From positions 1 to 16,955 of the forward strand of contig JABGTQ010000237.1 of assembly GCA_018647025.1 (NCBI GenBank): 16,955 nt of DNA, read 5' to 3'. Positions 1 through 6,907 of the stretch are shown one piece after another. The notes beneath the pieces are model-generated. The model saw only the letters and a program-made list of their open reading frames with translations. It did not search any database and was not told the DNA's origin. A program made the translations under genes and the position numbers. The number at the start of each line of letters is the position of its first letter. The stretch's first letter is position 1. This stretch comes from Nitrospina sp. (GTDB lineage: Bacteria; Nitrospinota; Nitrospinia; Nitrospinales; VA-1).

Positions 1-44
1 GCGAGGAATACCATAAATAAGCACGTTCTAGTCTCAATTTTCAT
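1..44 (-). CDS. Start of a probable exported protein (partial, runs off the left edge)
   Basis: Read leftward, an ATG at 44-42 opens a frame of 14 codons that continues past base 1: MKIETRTCLFMVFL. A charged N-terminus running into a hydrophobic stretch looks like the beginning of a signal peptide or membrane anchor. The start is well supported by an almost ideal Shine-Dalgarno, AAGGAGG at 56-50, five bases before the ATG. Function cannot be judged from so few residues. The gene is divergent from the glycosyltransferase at 499, so its promoter should lie in the 45-498 gap. Confidence 0.6.
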   Translation of the reverse strand, partial: MKIETRTCLFMVFL

Positions 45-498
45 TGTCTCCTCCTTAAACGGCGGCTGTAAATTATTCAAATTTAAATAGTGGTCAGTAA
101 AGATCAATTGTATGAAGAATAAACCATTCTTATTTACGCTTGCAAGTTTTTTAAAAATAGATAGGTATTGAAATTTATAGGTAATATTATGGGTTGAAAA
201 TAAAATTTTCTTAACATGTTGAATGTAAACAATATTTTAGAAAAAAGTGTTTCTATCTTTGGGCCAAGGCCTTATTTATCTAATAAGTTGTAACGATAGA
301 TATAAAACTACGAGATTGTCTTGAAGAGTACTTTGGTCAGTAATCGTTTTAATGGAGATTAAGTGACATTAGAGTCGGGAAAGTTTTACGCATGGCCGAT
401 AAGTAATTATGCAGTAGGTCAACTGCAAAACTTTTTTTCCAAAATCGCTTATATACCATGAAACATTATGAATGTGATGACTTATTCATAAGTTTAAA
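45..498. other. Non-coding divergent intergenic region, about 450 bases
   Basis: AT-rich DNA between the leftward edge gene and the rightward glycosyltransferase. I see no long frame, tRNA or strong terminator. The 10-mer tggtcagtaa occurs twice (91-100 and 334-343), and atgaaacatt occurs at 458-467 and again at the glycosyltransferase start (499-508). No sigma-70 promoter with good boxes and spacing is evident, although a promoter for each flanking gene is expected here. A 14-codon frame (458-502) overlaps the downstream start codon; it has no visible ribosome binding site. Confidence 0.5.
50..56 (-). promoter_or_regulatory. Strong ribosome binding site of the left-edge gene
   Basis: Reading leftward the sequence is AAGGAGG, then AGACA, then ATG. 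This is one of only a few canonical Shine-Dalgarno sites in the window and is the main reason for calling the truncated gene real. Confidence 0.65.
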
Positions 499-2403
499 AT
501 GAAACATTTATTTAAAAAAGAATTTCAGATTATATTAGGGCTCATTATTTTTGCTGCAGCCCTTAGAATACCTACCCTAGGTAGTCCTCTCATTGAGGAT
601 GAAGCGATCTCTTTTAATCGCTACATCGATGTTCCTTGGCAGAAGCTAATTTTTTTCTACCAAGATACAAATCAACACACTCTTTTTCTTTTGATTTCAA
701 AATTTTTTATTTGGGTTTTTGGTGAAACGGAAATTATTTATAGGCTTCCTTCTTTTTTGTTTGGAGTCTTATCAATTCCTTTAATGTATCGACTTGGACT
801 GGTAATGAAGTTCTCCAGATCTGCCGCAGTACTTGCGGCTTTATTAATGACCTTGTCTTGGCCACACCTAAAGTATTCGATGGAAGCTAGAGGCTATGGA
901 ATAACAATATTCTTAGTTCTCCTAGTAATATTTTCAGCTATTCAGCTTTTAAACAATTCGCGTTGGGTTTGGGGGGGTGTTTTGATAGGTTCGGGATTTG
1001 CGATAACCATGGCACTCCCAAGTAATTTATTTTTTTTAGGCAGTTTGACTATATTTACGATAATGGGTGGATGGTTTGAGTCAGAGAAAAATAGGCTAAA
1101 TTTTAAAAGATTATTTTGGATAGCCATTCCTCAACTAATAATGTTTGCTTTAATTGCGGTCTACTTTTTAGTCATTTATGAGCAGCTCAAATATGGAAAG
1201 GATATTCAGCCTCAATCTCTAGATGGAAAGAAAATTTTTGAGATTACTGAGCTGCTTGTTGCACCTTGGGGGTTCTTTATGTATTTATTTTTTACTATAG
1301 GTGCTTGGAGATTAAAAGAGGTAAGAGAAAGAATTATATTTGGGTCCGTTTTTTTAATTCCTATGATTCTGACCGTTATAACTGGAGTGGTAGGGTATGC
1401 TCGCATTTACATTTACTGGCTTCCTTTTATTTTTTTACTTTCTGCCTATGGGATGACCGAAGTAATTGTTTGGCTAAAAAATAAGACAGGGAAATTGGTT
1501 TATGGGTTAGGAGTAGGGGTGATTTTTTTCTTGGTTTTTTTGCCAGCTAAGAAAATTAATGAGTATTTTGAATCTCGGAATAACGGTTCTTTAGTTGTAG
1601 CAGGGCCCAATGTAACTATGTCCGAAGCAGCTAAAATGGCAGTTTGGGTTAACGAAAATATTTCAAAAAATAATCTTATTGTTATAAGTGTTGGTGGTCC
1701 AGAGTCAAGCGTGTTGAATAAGTATATGAATAAAAAAGTTCTGGAAAGAATGACTTACTTTTCTCGTGGCGGGATATTAGAAAAAATTATTTTTATTGCT
1801 CATCAAGATATGCCCCCAGACGAATATCCATTTATTCCTATGGTTCAGGAGCGAATACTAAGACTCCCTTCTAGTTTAGTTAACAAAATACACTCGATCG
1901 GTAATCTTGGCGTATATGAACTTAATTTAAAGGTAGAAAAATTAATTCCTCCTACTTTTGATCCAGACTACGAAGGCAAAATAGGTAACTCAAATATATC
2001 GAAAGTGAATATTCGACAAGTTGAAACACCCAGAGTGTTAGGAAAAAAGGCACTTCATATCGAAAATAACTCTGGGAATTCTATGGATATAATCTCACCT
2101 GTAGTCAAGGGCGTCGACATCACAGAAGACCACGCGTACCTTTTATATGTTTTTATTACAGATTTCCAACCATTTAAAAACGTATCTGTTCATCTTGCGG
2201 AAAAGGGAAACTGGCCTCCTTCTTTAGGATATTTAAATCCGCTATTGGGAATATTTACGGTGAAAGGGGAGGATACAGTTTGGAATATTTTTTATAGTTT
2301 ATCCCCTTTGTCCAAGGGGAGACATTTTTTCCAGGAGCGGATTGGAATTCAAAAAGGAAATAACTATTACGACGGGTTGCAGTCATATCTCTTAACCCAG
2401 TGA
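499..2403 (+). CDS. GT39/PMT-like polytopic membrane glycosyltransferase
   Basis: A 634-residue inner-membrane protein of the GT-C fold, related to the dolichyl-phosphate-mannose/ArnT group. This family moves a sugar from a polyprenyl-phosphate donor onto a protein, lipid or glycan on the outer face of the membrane. Visible landmarks are a first membrane helix at about 8-27, an acidic first loop (E33-D34-E35) where the family keeps its catalytic acid, NQHTLF at 58-63, RLPSFLFGVLSIPL at 82-95 and MEARGYG at 128-134. Further hydrophobic helices run to about residue 350. The remaining 280 residues are mostly soluble and probably periplasmic. The start is the first ATG of the frame and has no clear Shine-Dalgarno. 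Family assignment is firm; donor and acceptor cannot be told from sequence. The next gene follows after 82 bases in the same direction. Confidence 0.85.
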   Translation: MKHLFKKEFQIILGLIIFAAALRIPTLGSPLIEDEAISFNRYIDVPWQKLIFFYQDTNQHTLFLLISKFFIWVFGETEIIYRLPSFLFGVLSIPLMYRLGLVMKFSRSAAVLAALLMTLSWPHLKYSMEARGYGITIFLVLLVIFSAIQLLNNSRWVWGGVLIGSGFAITMALPSNLFFLGSLTIFTIMGGWFESEKNRLNFKRLFWIAIPQLIMFALIAVYFLVIYEQLKYGKDIQPQSLDGKKIFEITELLVAPWGFFMYLFFTIGAWRLKEVRERIIFGSVFLIPMILTVITGVVGYARIYIYWLPFIFLLSAYGMTEVIVWLKNKTGKLVYGLGVGVIFFLVFLPAKKINEYFESRNNGSLVVAGPNVTMSEAAKMAVWVNENISKNNLIVISVGGPESSVLNKYMNKKVLERMTYFSRGGILEKIIFIAHQDMPPDEYPFIPMVQERILRLPSSLVNKIHSIGNLGVYELNLKVEKLIPPTFDPDYEGKIGNSNISKVNIRQVETPRVLGKKALHIENNSGNSMDIISPVVKGVDITEDHAYLLYVFITDFQPFKNVSVHLAEKGNWPPSLGYLNPLLGIFTVKGEDTVWNIFYSLSPLSKGRHFFQERIGIQKGNNYYDGLQSYLLTQ

Positions 2404-2485
2404 CAGCGTTATTTCATATCTAAAAGTAGAAAAATGGTGATAAATATTCCATCAGAAATAAAGTGGGTTTGAAAGGATAGTGATT

Positions 2486-2881
2486 ATGCTAAATAATAGA
2501 AGGTTTAAATTTTTTATTGTCGCCGTTGGGATAATGCTATGGCTTCCCCCCCATGAAGTGATAGGGGAAGATACAGAGATAAAAAACCAACTGTCATATG
2601 TCTCTAAGATTGTGGGGGTAATAGAAGGGTCTCTTATAAAGATTGAAGGAAATGTTCGTTTTATAAAAAGGCAAGCAGAGAAGAGGATTGTCGAATCGAA
2701 CGTGTCAGTAAAACGCCTAGATAACTTAGAAGAAAAGATTAAAAATACAGAAAATCTGCTTGGCACCATTGCATTAGAGGTTGCAAAAATAAACGAAAGT
2801 ATGCAACGCACTGAAAAAAAAATGAAATATCTTTCTCGTAGAGCATGCAGCAATGCAATTTTATGCGAGCGAAAAAAATAA
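2486..2881 (+). CDS. Small exported coiled-coil protein, function unknown
   Basis: About 131 residues and not recognised as a known family. The N-terminus MLNNRRFKFFIVAVGIML followed by WLPPHEVIGED is a typical signal peptide with possible cleavage after VIG. The rest is charged and heptad-like (DNLEEKIKNTENLLGTIALE), so it probably forms a periplasmic coiled coil. It ends in a basic tail with two cysteines (about RRACSNAILC). A GTG at 2480 would add two codons, but AAAGGA at 2472-2477 sits eight bases before the ATG at 2486 and only two before the GTG, so ATG is preferred. The stop codon overlaps the Shine-Dalgarno of the next gene, which suggests one transcript and coupled translation with the FAH-family enzyme. 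Confidence 0.7.
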   Translation: MLNNRRFKFFIVAVGIMLWLPPHEVIGEDTEIKNQLSYVSKIVGVIEGSLIKIEGNVRFIKRQAEKRIVESNVSVKRLDNLEEKIKNTENLLGTIALEVAKINESMQRTEKKMKYLSRRACSNAILCERKK

Positions 2882-2885
2882 AGGA
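2880..2885 (+). promoter_or_regulatory. Ribosome binding site deciding the TTG start of the FAH-family gene
   Basis: AAAGGA lies eight bases before the TTG at 2894 and overlaps the TAA (2879-2881) of the upstream gene. The same hexamer with the same spacing precedes the upstream gene, which supports both starts. Confidence 0.6.
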
Positions 2886-2893
2886 TTTATCGT

Positions 2894-3571
2894 TTGACAA
2901 CAAATTCGATTACTGTAGATGAAAGAATAATTAAACCCTGTCGAATTTTCTGTATAGGGAAAAACTACGTAGAGCACATTAGAGAATTGGGTGACTTTGA
3001 TTCAACGCCCCAATCAAAAAATGAGAAACAACCAGTTGTTTTTATGAAGCCTACAACAAGCATTGTTTCGCTAGAAGAATCTATTCATGTCCCTTCACAT
3101 GGAGATATTTTGCACCATGAAGTCGAAGTAGTGATTTTGTTGAATGGAGGAGGAAGAAATATTTTAGTCGATGATTCTTTCTCATATATTGATGGGGTGA
3201 CACTTGGGTTAGACCTTACTTTGAGAGATGTCCAGATCGGATTGAAGAAAAAGGGGCACCCTTGGGAACTTTCAAAATCTTTTGACCAAAGTTCACCGCT
3301 GGGAACAATGCGTTCCTATGATGGTTCTTTTGATTTGTTCAATATTTCGTTTGCATGTTTTGTGAACGAAGAAAAACGTCAAGAGGGAAACACAAAAGAC
3401 ATGCTTTTCTCTATTCCAAAAATCATCTCTTATTTAAGTACTGTATGGAAATTGATGGCAGGTGACCTTATATACACAGGAACTCCCTCTGGCATCGGAG
3501 CTATAAAGTCTCAGGATAAAATCGTGTTAAATAGTCCTATTCTTGGGCGATTCGAATGGGATGTATTTTGA
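2894..3571 (+). CDS. Fumarylacetoacetate hydrolase family protein (acylpyruvase-like)
   Basis: A 225-residue cytoplasmic enzyme of the FAH/FAHD1/YcgM group. Members hydrolyse or decarboxylate 2-oxo-acid substrates such as acylpyruvates or oxaloacetate using a divalent metal. Seen in the sequence: IFCIGKNYVEH (18-28), PVVFMKP (47-53), metal ligands E76 and E78 in HHEVEV, D107 in GLDLTLRD, the substrate-side stretch WELSKSFDQSSPLG (124-137), and GDLIYTGTPSGIG (190-202). All core motifs are present and the length is normal for a single-domain member. The start is TTG, chosen for its AAAGGA at proper spacing. It is probably cotranscribed with the small coiled-coil gene. The exact substrate is unknown. 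Some FAHD1 relatives act on oxaloacetate, but any link to the oad operon 10 kb away is speculation. Confidence 0.88.
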   Translation: MTTNSITVDERIIKPCRIFCIGKNYVEHIRELGDFDSTPQSKNEKQPVVFMKPTTSIVSLEESIHVPSHGDILHHEVEVVILLNGGGRNILVDDSFSYIDGVTLGLDLTLRDVQIGLKKKGHPWELSKSFDQSSPLGTMRSYDGSFDLFNISFACFVNEEKRQEGNTKDMLFSIPKIISYLSTVWKLMAGDLIYTGTPSGIGAIKSQDKIVLNSPILGRFEWDVF

Positions 3572-3652
3572 CACACTGATTTTTGTTTTGAACTGTTAGT
3601 AACCGAGTTTGAACTATTTTGTACGGTATTTTGATGGGGCAAAAAGTGTGTT

Positions 3653-3681
3653 AAATTTTTAGTTTAAAAAGAAAAATTTTT
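3653..3681. terminator. Candidate weak AT-rich hairpin between convergent genes
   Basis: AAATTTTT at 3653-3660 can pair with AAAAATTT at 3672-3679 across an 11-base loop. Its position just past the FAH-family gene and next to the end of the broken membrane-protein frame fits a terminator. The stem is purely A/T and therefore weak. Confidence 0.28.
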
Positions 3682-3683
3682 GA

Positions 3684-3989
3684 CTAGTTCTTTTTTTTGG
3701 ATGAAAAAATTTGAGTAGATTGGCAAGCGAACCGTTGAGTAAAAACCAGTCCAATTGCGGTAGTTGCCCACCCGATGATTAGTAAGGAAAACCCCACTTT
3801 AGGATAGGCTAAGATATGAAGTCTTTGGTAGACTTCAATCAGTCCCAAAAAAGGTGGCAAATGCTCAGGGAAGGAATAGATCCTTTCTTCTTTGCTTGCA
3901 CTTATTAGTCCAGAAAAAAACAAAGACTGTGACCATGTCATGCACATGGAGAACAGAATAATATAACCAAAGAGAATTTGAGTTATAGT
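3684..3989 (-). pseudogene. Detached C-terminal part of the GT-C membrane protein, beyond an in-frame stop
   Basis: The frame of the 464-residue protein continues without shift past its TAA at 3992-3990 for 101 sense codons, to a stop at 3686-3684. It begins TITQILFGYIILFSMCMTW. The tail has two membrane-like segments (about ITQILFGYIILFSMCMTW and VGFSLLIIGWATTAIGLVF) joined by a polar loop, which is how such GT-C proteins normally end. The segment preceding the stop (HILAAPMSAALGLSLYQIW) is the kind of helix that should be followed by another one. I infer that a single nonsense codon has split one gene of about 566 codons. An independent small protein starting at the ATG at 3947 is possible but has no Shine-Dalgarno. 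Confidence 0.6.
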
Positions 3990-5384
3990 TTATAAAAAAT
4001 TATTTACCCAGATTTGATATAGGCTTAATCCTAAAGCAGCACTCATAGGGGCCGCTAGAATATGGAGATAAAACCCTGGTGTCCCTCGTCCTTCTCCTGT
4101 CAAAGCGATACGTACCAATATATGATAGCTAAGTCCAATTAGTATGGGTAGTGCTAACCAAGTAGGGAGCCACTCTGAAGATATTATCTTTCTGTGCCTA
4201 ATATTTTGTAGATAAGCGTATACCACTAGAAAGAGCATAAAAATTATAGGGGTCAAAAATATCAACTGAGGTTTGACGAGTGACCAGCTACCTATCCACC
4301 CAAAGGTAACTGCAAGAGCAGCATTACTCCTAACCCATTGAAGAAAAGAAAAATTTATCTCAAGCCCATCCCATAGTCCACCTGCTTGTTTTAAAAATTT
4401 CAAATCAATATTTCCTGAAATAACTCCATATTGTACGTAGTTATTCCAATACCACCAACCGTTTGAAACAACTATGGCAACGATAATCAAACAGCAGAGT
4501 CTGGTTGTTTTTAAAAACCCAATTTCTCCTCTTAGGTTCCATTCACGAAATAGCCAGAAACTTAAGACTCCAAAGGTGATGGGTATAAAAATAACTTTGG
4601 TCAGGCAACCTAAACTAAGTAAGAACCCCAACAATAAAAAATGTTTGTAGCATGTTTTTTCAAGGGTAGTCATCTTTATGGAAACAAGCCAAACTAAGGA
4701 TAACAATAAACAGCAAATGGAATCGTTACCTATGCGAGCCATATCTGAGAACCATGCGGGAAAAAAAAATGGCCATAATCCAGCTCCGATAGCCGCCCAG
4801 TTCCATAGATAGATTTTGTTACGCGAAGACTTTTTTTTTGCTAGCTCAAGGCATGTAAAAACTGAAACAACTAATCCCAACCAGGCAAATGTATAGGAGG
4901 TTATCCTAAGAATAAATATTTGTTTTCCCCAACTCAATTGTTTCGTCGCCAAATATATTGGTGAAAGTAAAATATAGTAAAGTGGTGGGTGTTGAGACTC
5001 CCAATTATGACCTCTTCCTGGAAAGTATTTTCTAGGGCTGTTCGTTGAATGAACAAACTCTTTACTATCTGAAAGCGATTCATCTGACTTTAAAAAAAAA
5101 GATTGGTAAGTTAATCTTTTTTTGGATGGAGTTTCCGAGAAAATTGCTTTAGGCACAGGAGCGTATTGGTAATACTTTTCAATATCTGTGGAAATTGGAT
5201 CTTTGCCGTCTAGAGGAAGTTTTTTGCTATCTGCAACCTGCTGAATGTACGAAAAGTGAGCTGTTTCGTCAAACCCCTCCCAAATCGGCAATATAGCTAT
5301 GTAGCTTGCACCGAGCAGGAAACTCCCAGCCAACAATAAGATAATTGCCGATACAAAACTATTAAATTTGAATAAAGGTTTCAC
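3990..5384 (-). CDS. GT-C superfamily / DUF2142-like membrane protein, probably truncated by a nonsense codon
   Basis: A 464-residue polytopic membrane protein. Features resembling DUF2142 and related GT-C glycosyltransferases are an N-terminal helix (11-32), then PIWEGFDETAHF (33-44) with the D39-E40 acidic pair in the first periplasmic loop, ESQHPPLYYILLSPIY (129-144) and ARIGNDS (216-222), followed by repeated hydrophobic helices to the end. It probably acts at the periplasmic face of the inner membrane on a lipid-linked sugar; substrate is unknown. The start is GTG at 5384-5382, with no convincing Shine-Dalgarno. It ends abruptly at NNFL within what should be the loop between the last helices, and the same frame goes on for another 101 codons. 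It is either a recently broken gene, a shortened but active one, or a sequencing error. It is not closely similar to the other GT-C protein at 499-2403. Confidence 0.75.
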   Translation of the reverse strand: MKPLFKFNSFVSAIILLLAGSFLLGASYIAILPIWEGFDETAHFSYIQQVADSKKLPLDGKDPISTDIEKYYQYAPVPKAIFSETPSKKRLTYQSFFLKSDESLSDSKEFVHSTNSPRKYFPGRGHNWESQHPPLYYILLSPIYLATKQLSWGKQIFILRITSYTFAWLGLVVSVFTCLELAKKKSSRNKIYLWNWAAIGAGLWPFFFPAWFSDMARIGNDSICCLLLSLVWLVSIKMTTLEKTCYKHFLLLGFLLSLGCLTKVIFIPITFGVLSFWLFREWNLRGEIGFLKTTRLCCLIIVAIVVSNGWWYWNNYVQYGVISGNIDLKFLKQAGGLWDGLEINFSFLQWVRSNAALAVTFGWIGSWSLVKPQLIFLTPIIFMLFLVVYAYLQNIRHRKIISSEWLPTWLALPILIGLSYHILVRIALTGEGRGTPGFYLHILAAPMSAALGLSLYQIWVNNFL

Positions 5385-5763
5385 TTGAGCTTTGATGCCT
5401 TTAAGTTAATATTATCCTGACTTATGAGTTTAAGGAAAAATAATAAGCTTCTGATATTAGAAAGCATATGAAATTTATAGATATTTAATACAACAGAGAT
5501 TGTGAGAAAACTAAGAGTGTTAAACTACTTTATCCTGAAAATTTTTACAATAAAGTTGGGACTATACTTTTGGTTGACAGCAGTGTTTTAATGAACCTTT
5601 TCGGTTTATTAGTAAAATTTTTAAACTATTAATGTAATTGGTTTAGAAAATATTGTGGGCAGTCTTTTATAAACTATGTTTTGATATGGTTTGTGATGAC
5701 AAACCAAAAAACTGTATCTTAAGATTCTTGTTTGTTGAGGAATCAATACGTAACGTTAAGTTA
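5385..5763. other. Divergent intergenic region upstream of the TPR gene
   Basis: AT-rich, between the leftward GT-C gene and the rightward TPR gene. It contains an isolated TTGACA at 5574-5579 without a well-spaced -10 box. A hairpin, AATGAACC (5590-5597) against GGTTTATT (5603-5610) with one G-U pair and a five-base loop, could be a leader structure. If the TPR protein starts earlier (TTG at 5653), the last 110 bases would be coding. Confidence 0.35.
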
Positions 5764-6201
5764 ATGATAACTTGTTTAACATTTTTTTGGGTTACTTCCA
5801 CTATTGTGAACCCAATGCCTGGAGAAATTAATTTCAATGATTTCCGCCAATTCAAAATCAGTGAAATAGAAGATCAAATAAAGCTTATACAAGAGGATCC
5901 TCTTGATGCAGTTGAATACTTTAATCTCGGCTTAGCTTATATGGGGATGGGGAGACACAGGCAAGAAATCAATTCTTACCTTGAGGCGATACGTCTTGAT
6001 TCCAGTTACGCAAACGCGCATTTTAATTTAGCCATGGCCTACGATCTGTTAAAAGATGGCAAGGTTGCTATAAGTCATGCTAGAAAGGCGGAGTTTTTGT
6101 ATGGGAAGAAGCGAAAACACCGTCAAGTACGTAAAGTACGTAGATATTTGAATATTTTAGACGAGAAGTATGGGGCTTATAGAAATAATTATCCACATTA
6201 G
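5764..6201 (+). CDS. Exported TPR-repeat protein
   Basis: About 145 residues from the ATG at 5764. The N-terminus MITCLTFFWVTSTIV is hydrophobic and looks like a signal peptide or anchor, so this start is preferred over the longer open frame from a TTG at 5653, which would bury that segment. No clear Shine-Dalgarno supports either. Residues of about 46-113 form two tetratricopeptide repeats: DAVEYFNLGLAYMGMGRHRQ and NAHFNLAMAYDLLKDG carry the G/Y/A pattern of helix A. The tail is very basic (KKRKHRQVRKVRRYL). TPR proteins act as protein-protein docking modules; the partner is unknown. It is followed in the same direction by a small orphan gene after 90 bases. Confidence 0.7.
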   Translation: MITCLTFFWVTSTIVNPMPGEINFNDFRQFKISEIEDQIKLIQEDPLDAVEYFNLGLAYMGMGRHRQEINSYLEAIRLDSSYANAHFNLAMAYDLLKDGKVAISHARKAEFLYGKKRKHRQVRKVRRYLNILDEKYGAYRNNYPH

Positions 6202-6291
6202 AGAGGGCCTTGACGGTTTTACAAAATGAGTACTTTGAATAGGTTCATTCTTAAATTAAGCAAATAAATAAGACCTGAGATTTATCATGAT

Positions 6292-6540
6292 ATGATGTTT
6301 TTCATGAAAAAAAATTTTGAGCCTTTAAAAAAACGTTTAAGAGAAATTAATAAGTTGCTGGATTTGGATGAGCAGGCTTATTTTGGGCCACTAATCGAGA
6401 AATTTTCAGGAGACACAGCAGAGTTTCAACGGATTATGCGTGATTTAGGAAAATTTGGACCAAAGATTTCCACTGGATCAAAGTTCGAAGTATACCGTGA
6501 AGTTCAGCACCTTTTTCAGAATGCGGCTCCAAAAAAATGA
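6292..6540 (+). CDS. Small protein of unknown function between the TPR gene and acylphosphatase
   Basis: 82 residues, not recognised. It is soluble, without signal peptide or membrane segment, charged and probably largely helical (EPLKKRLREINKLLDLDEQ). A glycine/lysine-rich middle (RDLGKFGPKISTGSKFEVY) precedes a last helix ending AAPKK. Start candidates are ATG at 6292, 6295 and 6304; none has a clear Shine-Dalgarno. The last, giving MKKNFEPLKK, is as plausible as the first. Its stop lies 13 bases before the acylphosphatase start, so the two are probably cotranscribed. The residue composition is protein-like and the spacing operon-like, which favours a real gene. Confidence 0.6.
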   Translation: MMFFMKKNFEPLKKRLREINKLLDLDEQAYFGPLIEKFSGDTAEFQRIMRDLGKFGPKISTGSKFEVYREVQHLFQNAAPKK

Positions 6541-6553
6541 TCATATATGACTT

Positions 6554-6826
6554 ATGGCTGATTTAGCAGCGCATATTATTGTTCATGGTAAGGTGCATGG
6601 AGTATGTTTTAGGGCTTCGACACAGACTAAGGCCTTGGAATTTAACTTGACGGGGTCGGTTCGTAATTTATCTAACGGAACAGTTGAAGTTCATGCGGAA
6701 GGAAGTCGTGATTCAATTGAAAAGCTTATTAAATGGTGTCAAAAAGGGCCTCCCTTGGCCAAGGTTTCACGCTGTGATTTAAATTGGATAACCCCTAAGG
6801 TAATAAATGAGTTTAGGTTACTTTGA
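6554..6826 (+). CDS. acyP: Acylphosphatase
   Basis: A 90-residue cytosolic enzyme that hydrolyses the carboxyl-phosphate bond of acyl phosphates. It matches the family over its whole usual length. HGKVHGVCFR (11-20) is the phosphate-binding loop ending in catalytic Arg20, and GSVRNLSNGTVEVHAEG (34-50) holds the catalytic Asn38 and the conserved turn. The usual Q before GV in the loop is H here, a minor variation. ATG start at 6554, without an evident Shine-Dalgarno but 13 bases behind the previous stop, so coupled translation is likely. It converges with the ChaN-like gene 81 bases downstream. Confidence 0.93.
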   Translation: MADLAAHIIVHGKVHGVCFRASTQTKALEFNLTGSVRNLSNGTVEVHAEGSRDSIEKLIKWCQKGPPLAKVSRCDLNWITPKVINEFRLL

Positions 6827-6882
6827 TTTTTCTGACCCAAGCAAGATACAAAAGTAGCTGATATATTCACTCAAAACAAGCT

Positions 6883-6907
6883 TCTTAAAAATCGATTATT
6901 TTTGAGA
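6883..6907. terminator. Candidate bidirectional terminator between acyP and the ChaN-like gene
   Basis: TCTTAAAAAT (6883-6892) can pair with ATTTTTGAGA (6898-6907) with one G-U pair and a five-base loop. It lies in the 81-base gap between two converging genes, directly after the ChaN-like stop. The A- and T-rich arms could serve both strands, but GC content of the stem is low. Confidence 0.35.

Noticed and set aside
2452..2853. Leftward 133-codon open frame opposite the coiled-coil gene
   Set aside because: It lies almost entirely antisense to the rightward frame, which has a signal peptide, a coiled coil and a correctly spaced Shine-Dalgarno. The leftward one resembles no family and has the composition of an antisense shadow.
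3585..3620. Near-repeat TTTGAACT (3587-3594 and 3608-3615) as an attachment site or mobile-element end
   Set aside because: The repeat is too short and there is no integrase, transposase or inverted-repeat partner nearby.
3990..3992. Alternative genetic code reading TAA as an amino acid
   Set aside because: oadA, oadB, oadG and other intact genes here end at TAA at their expected family lengths, so TAA is a normal stop.
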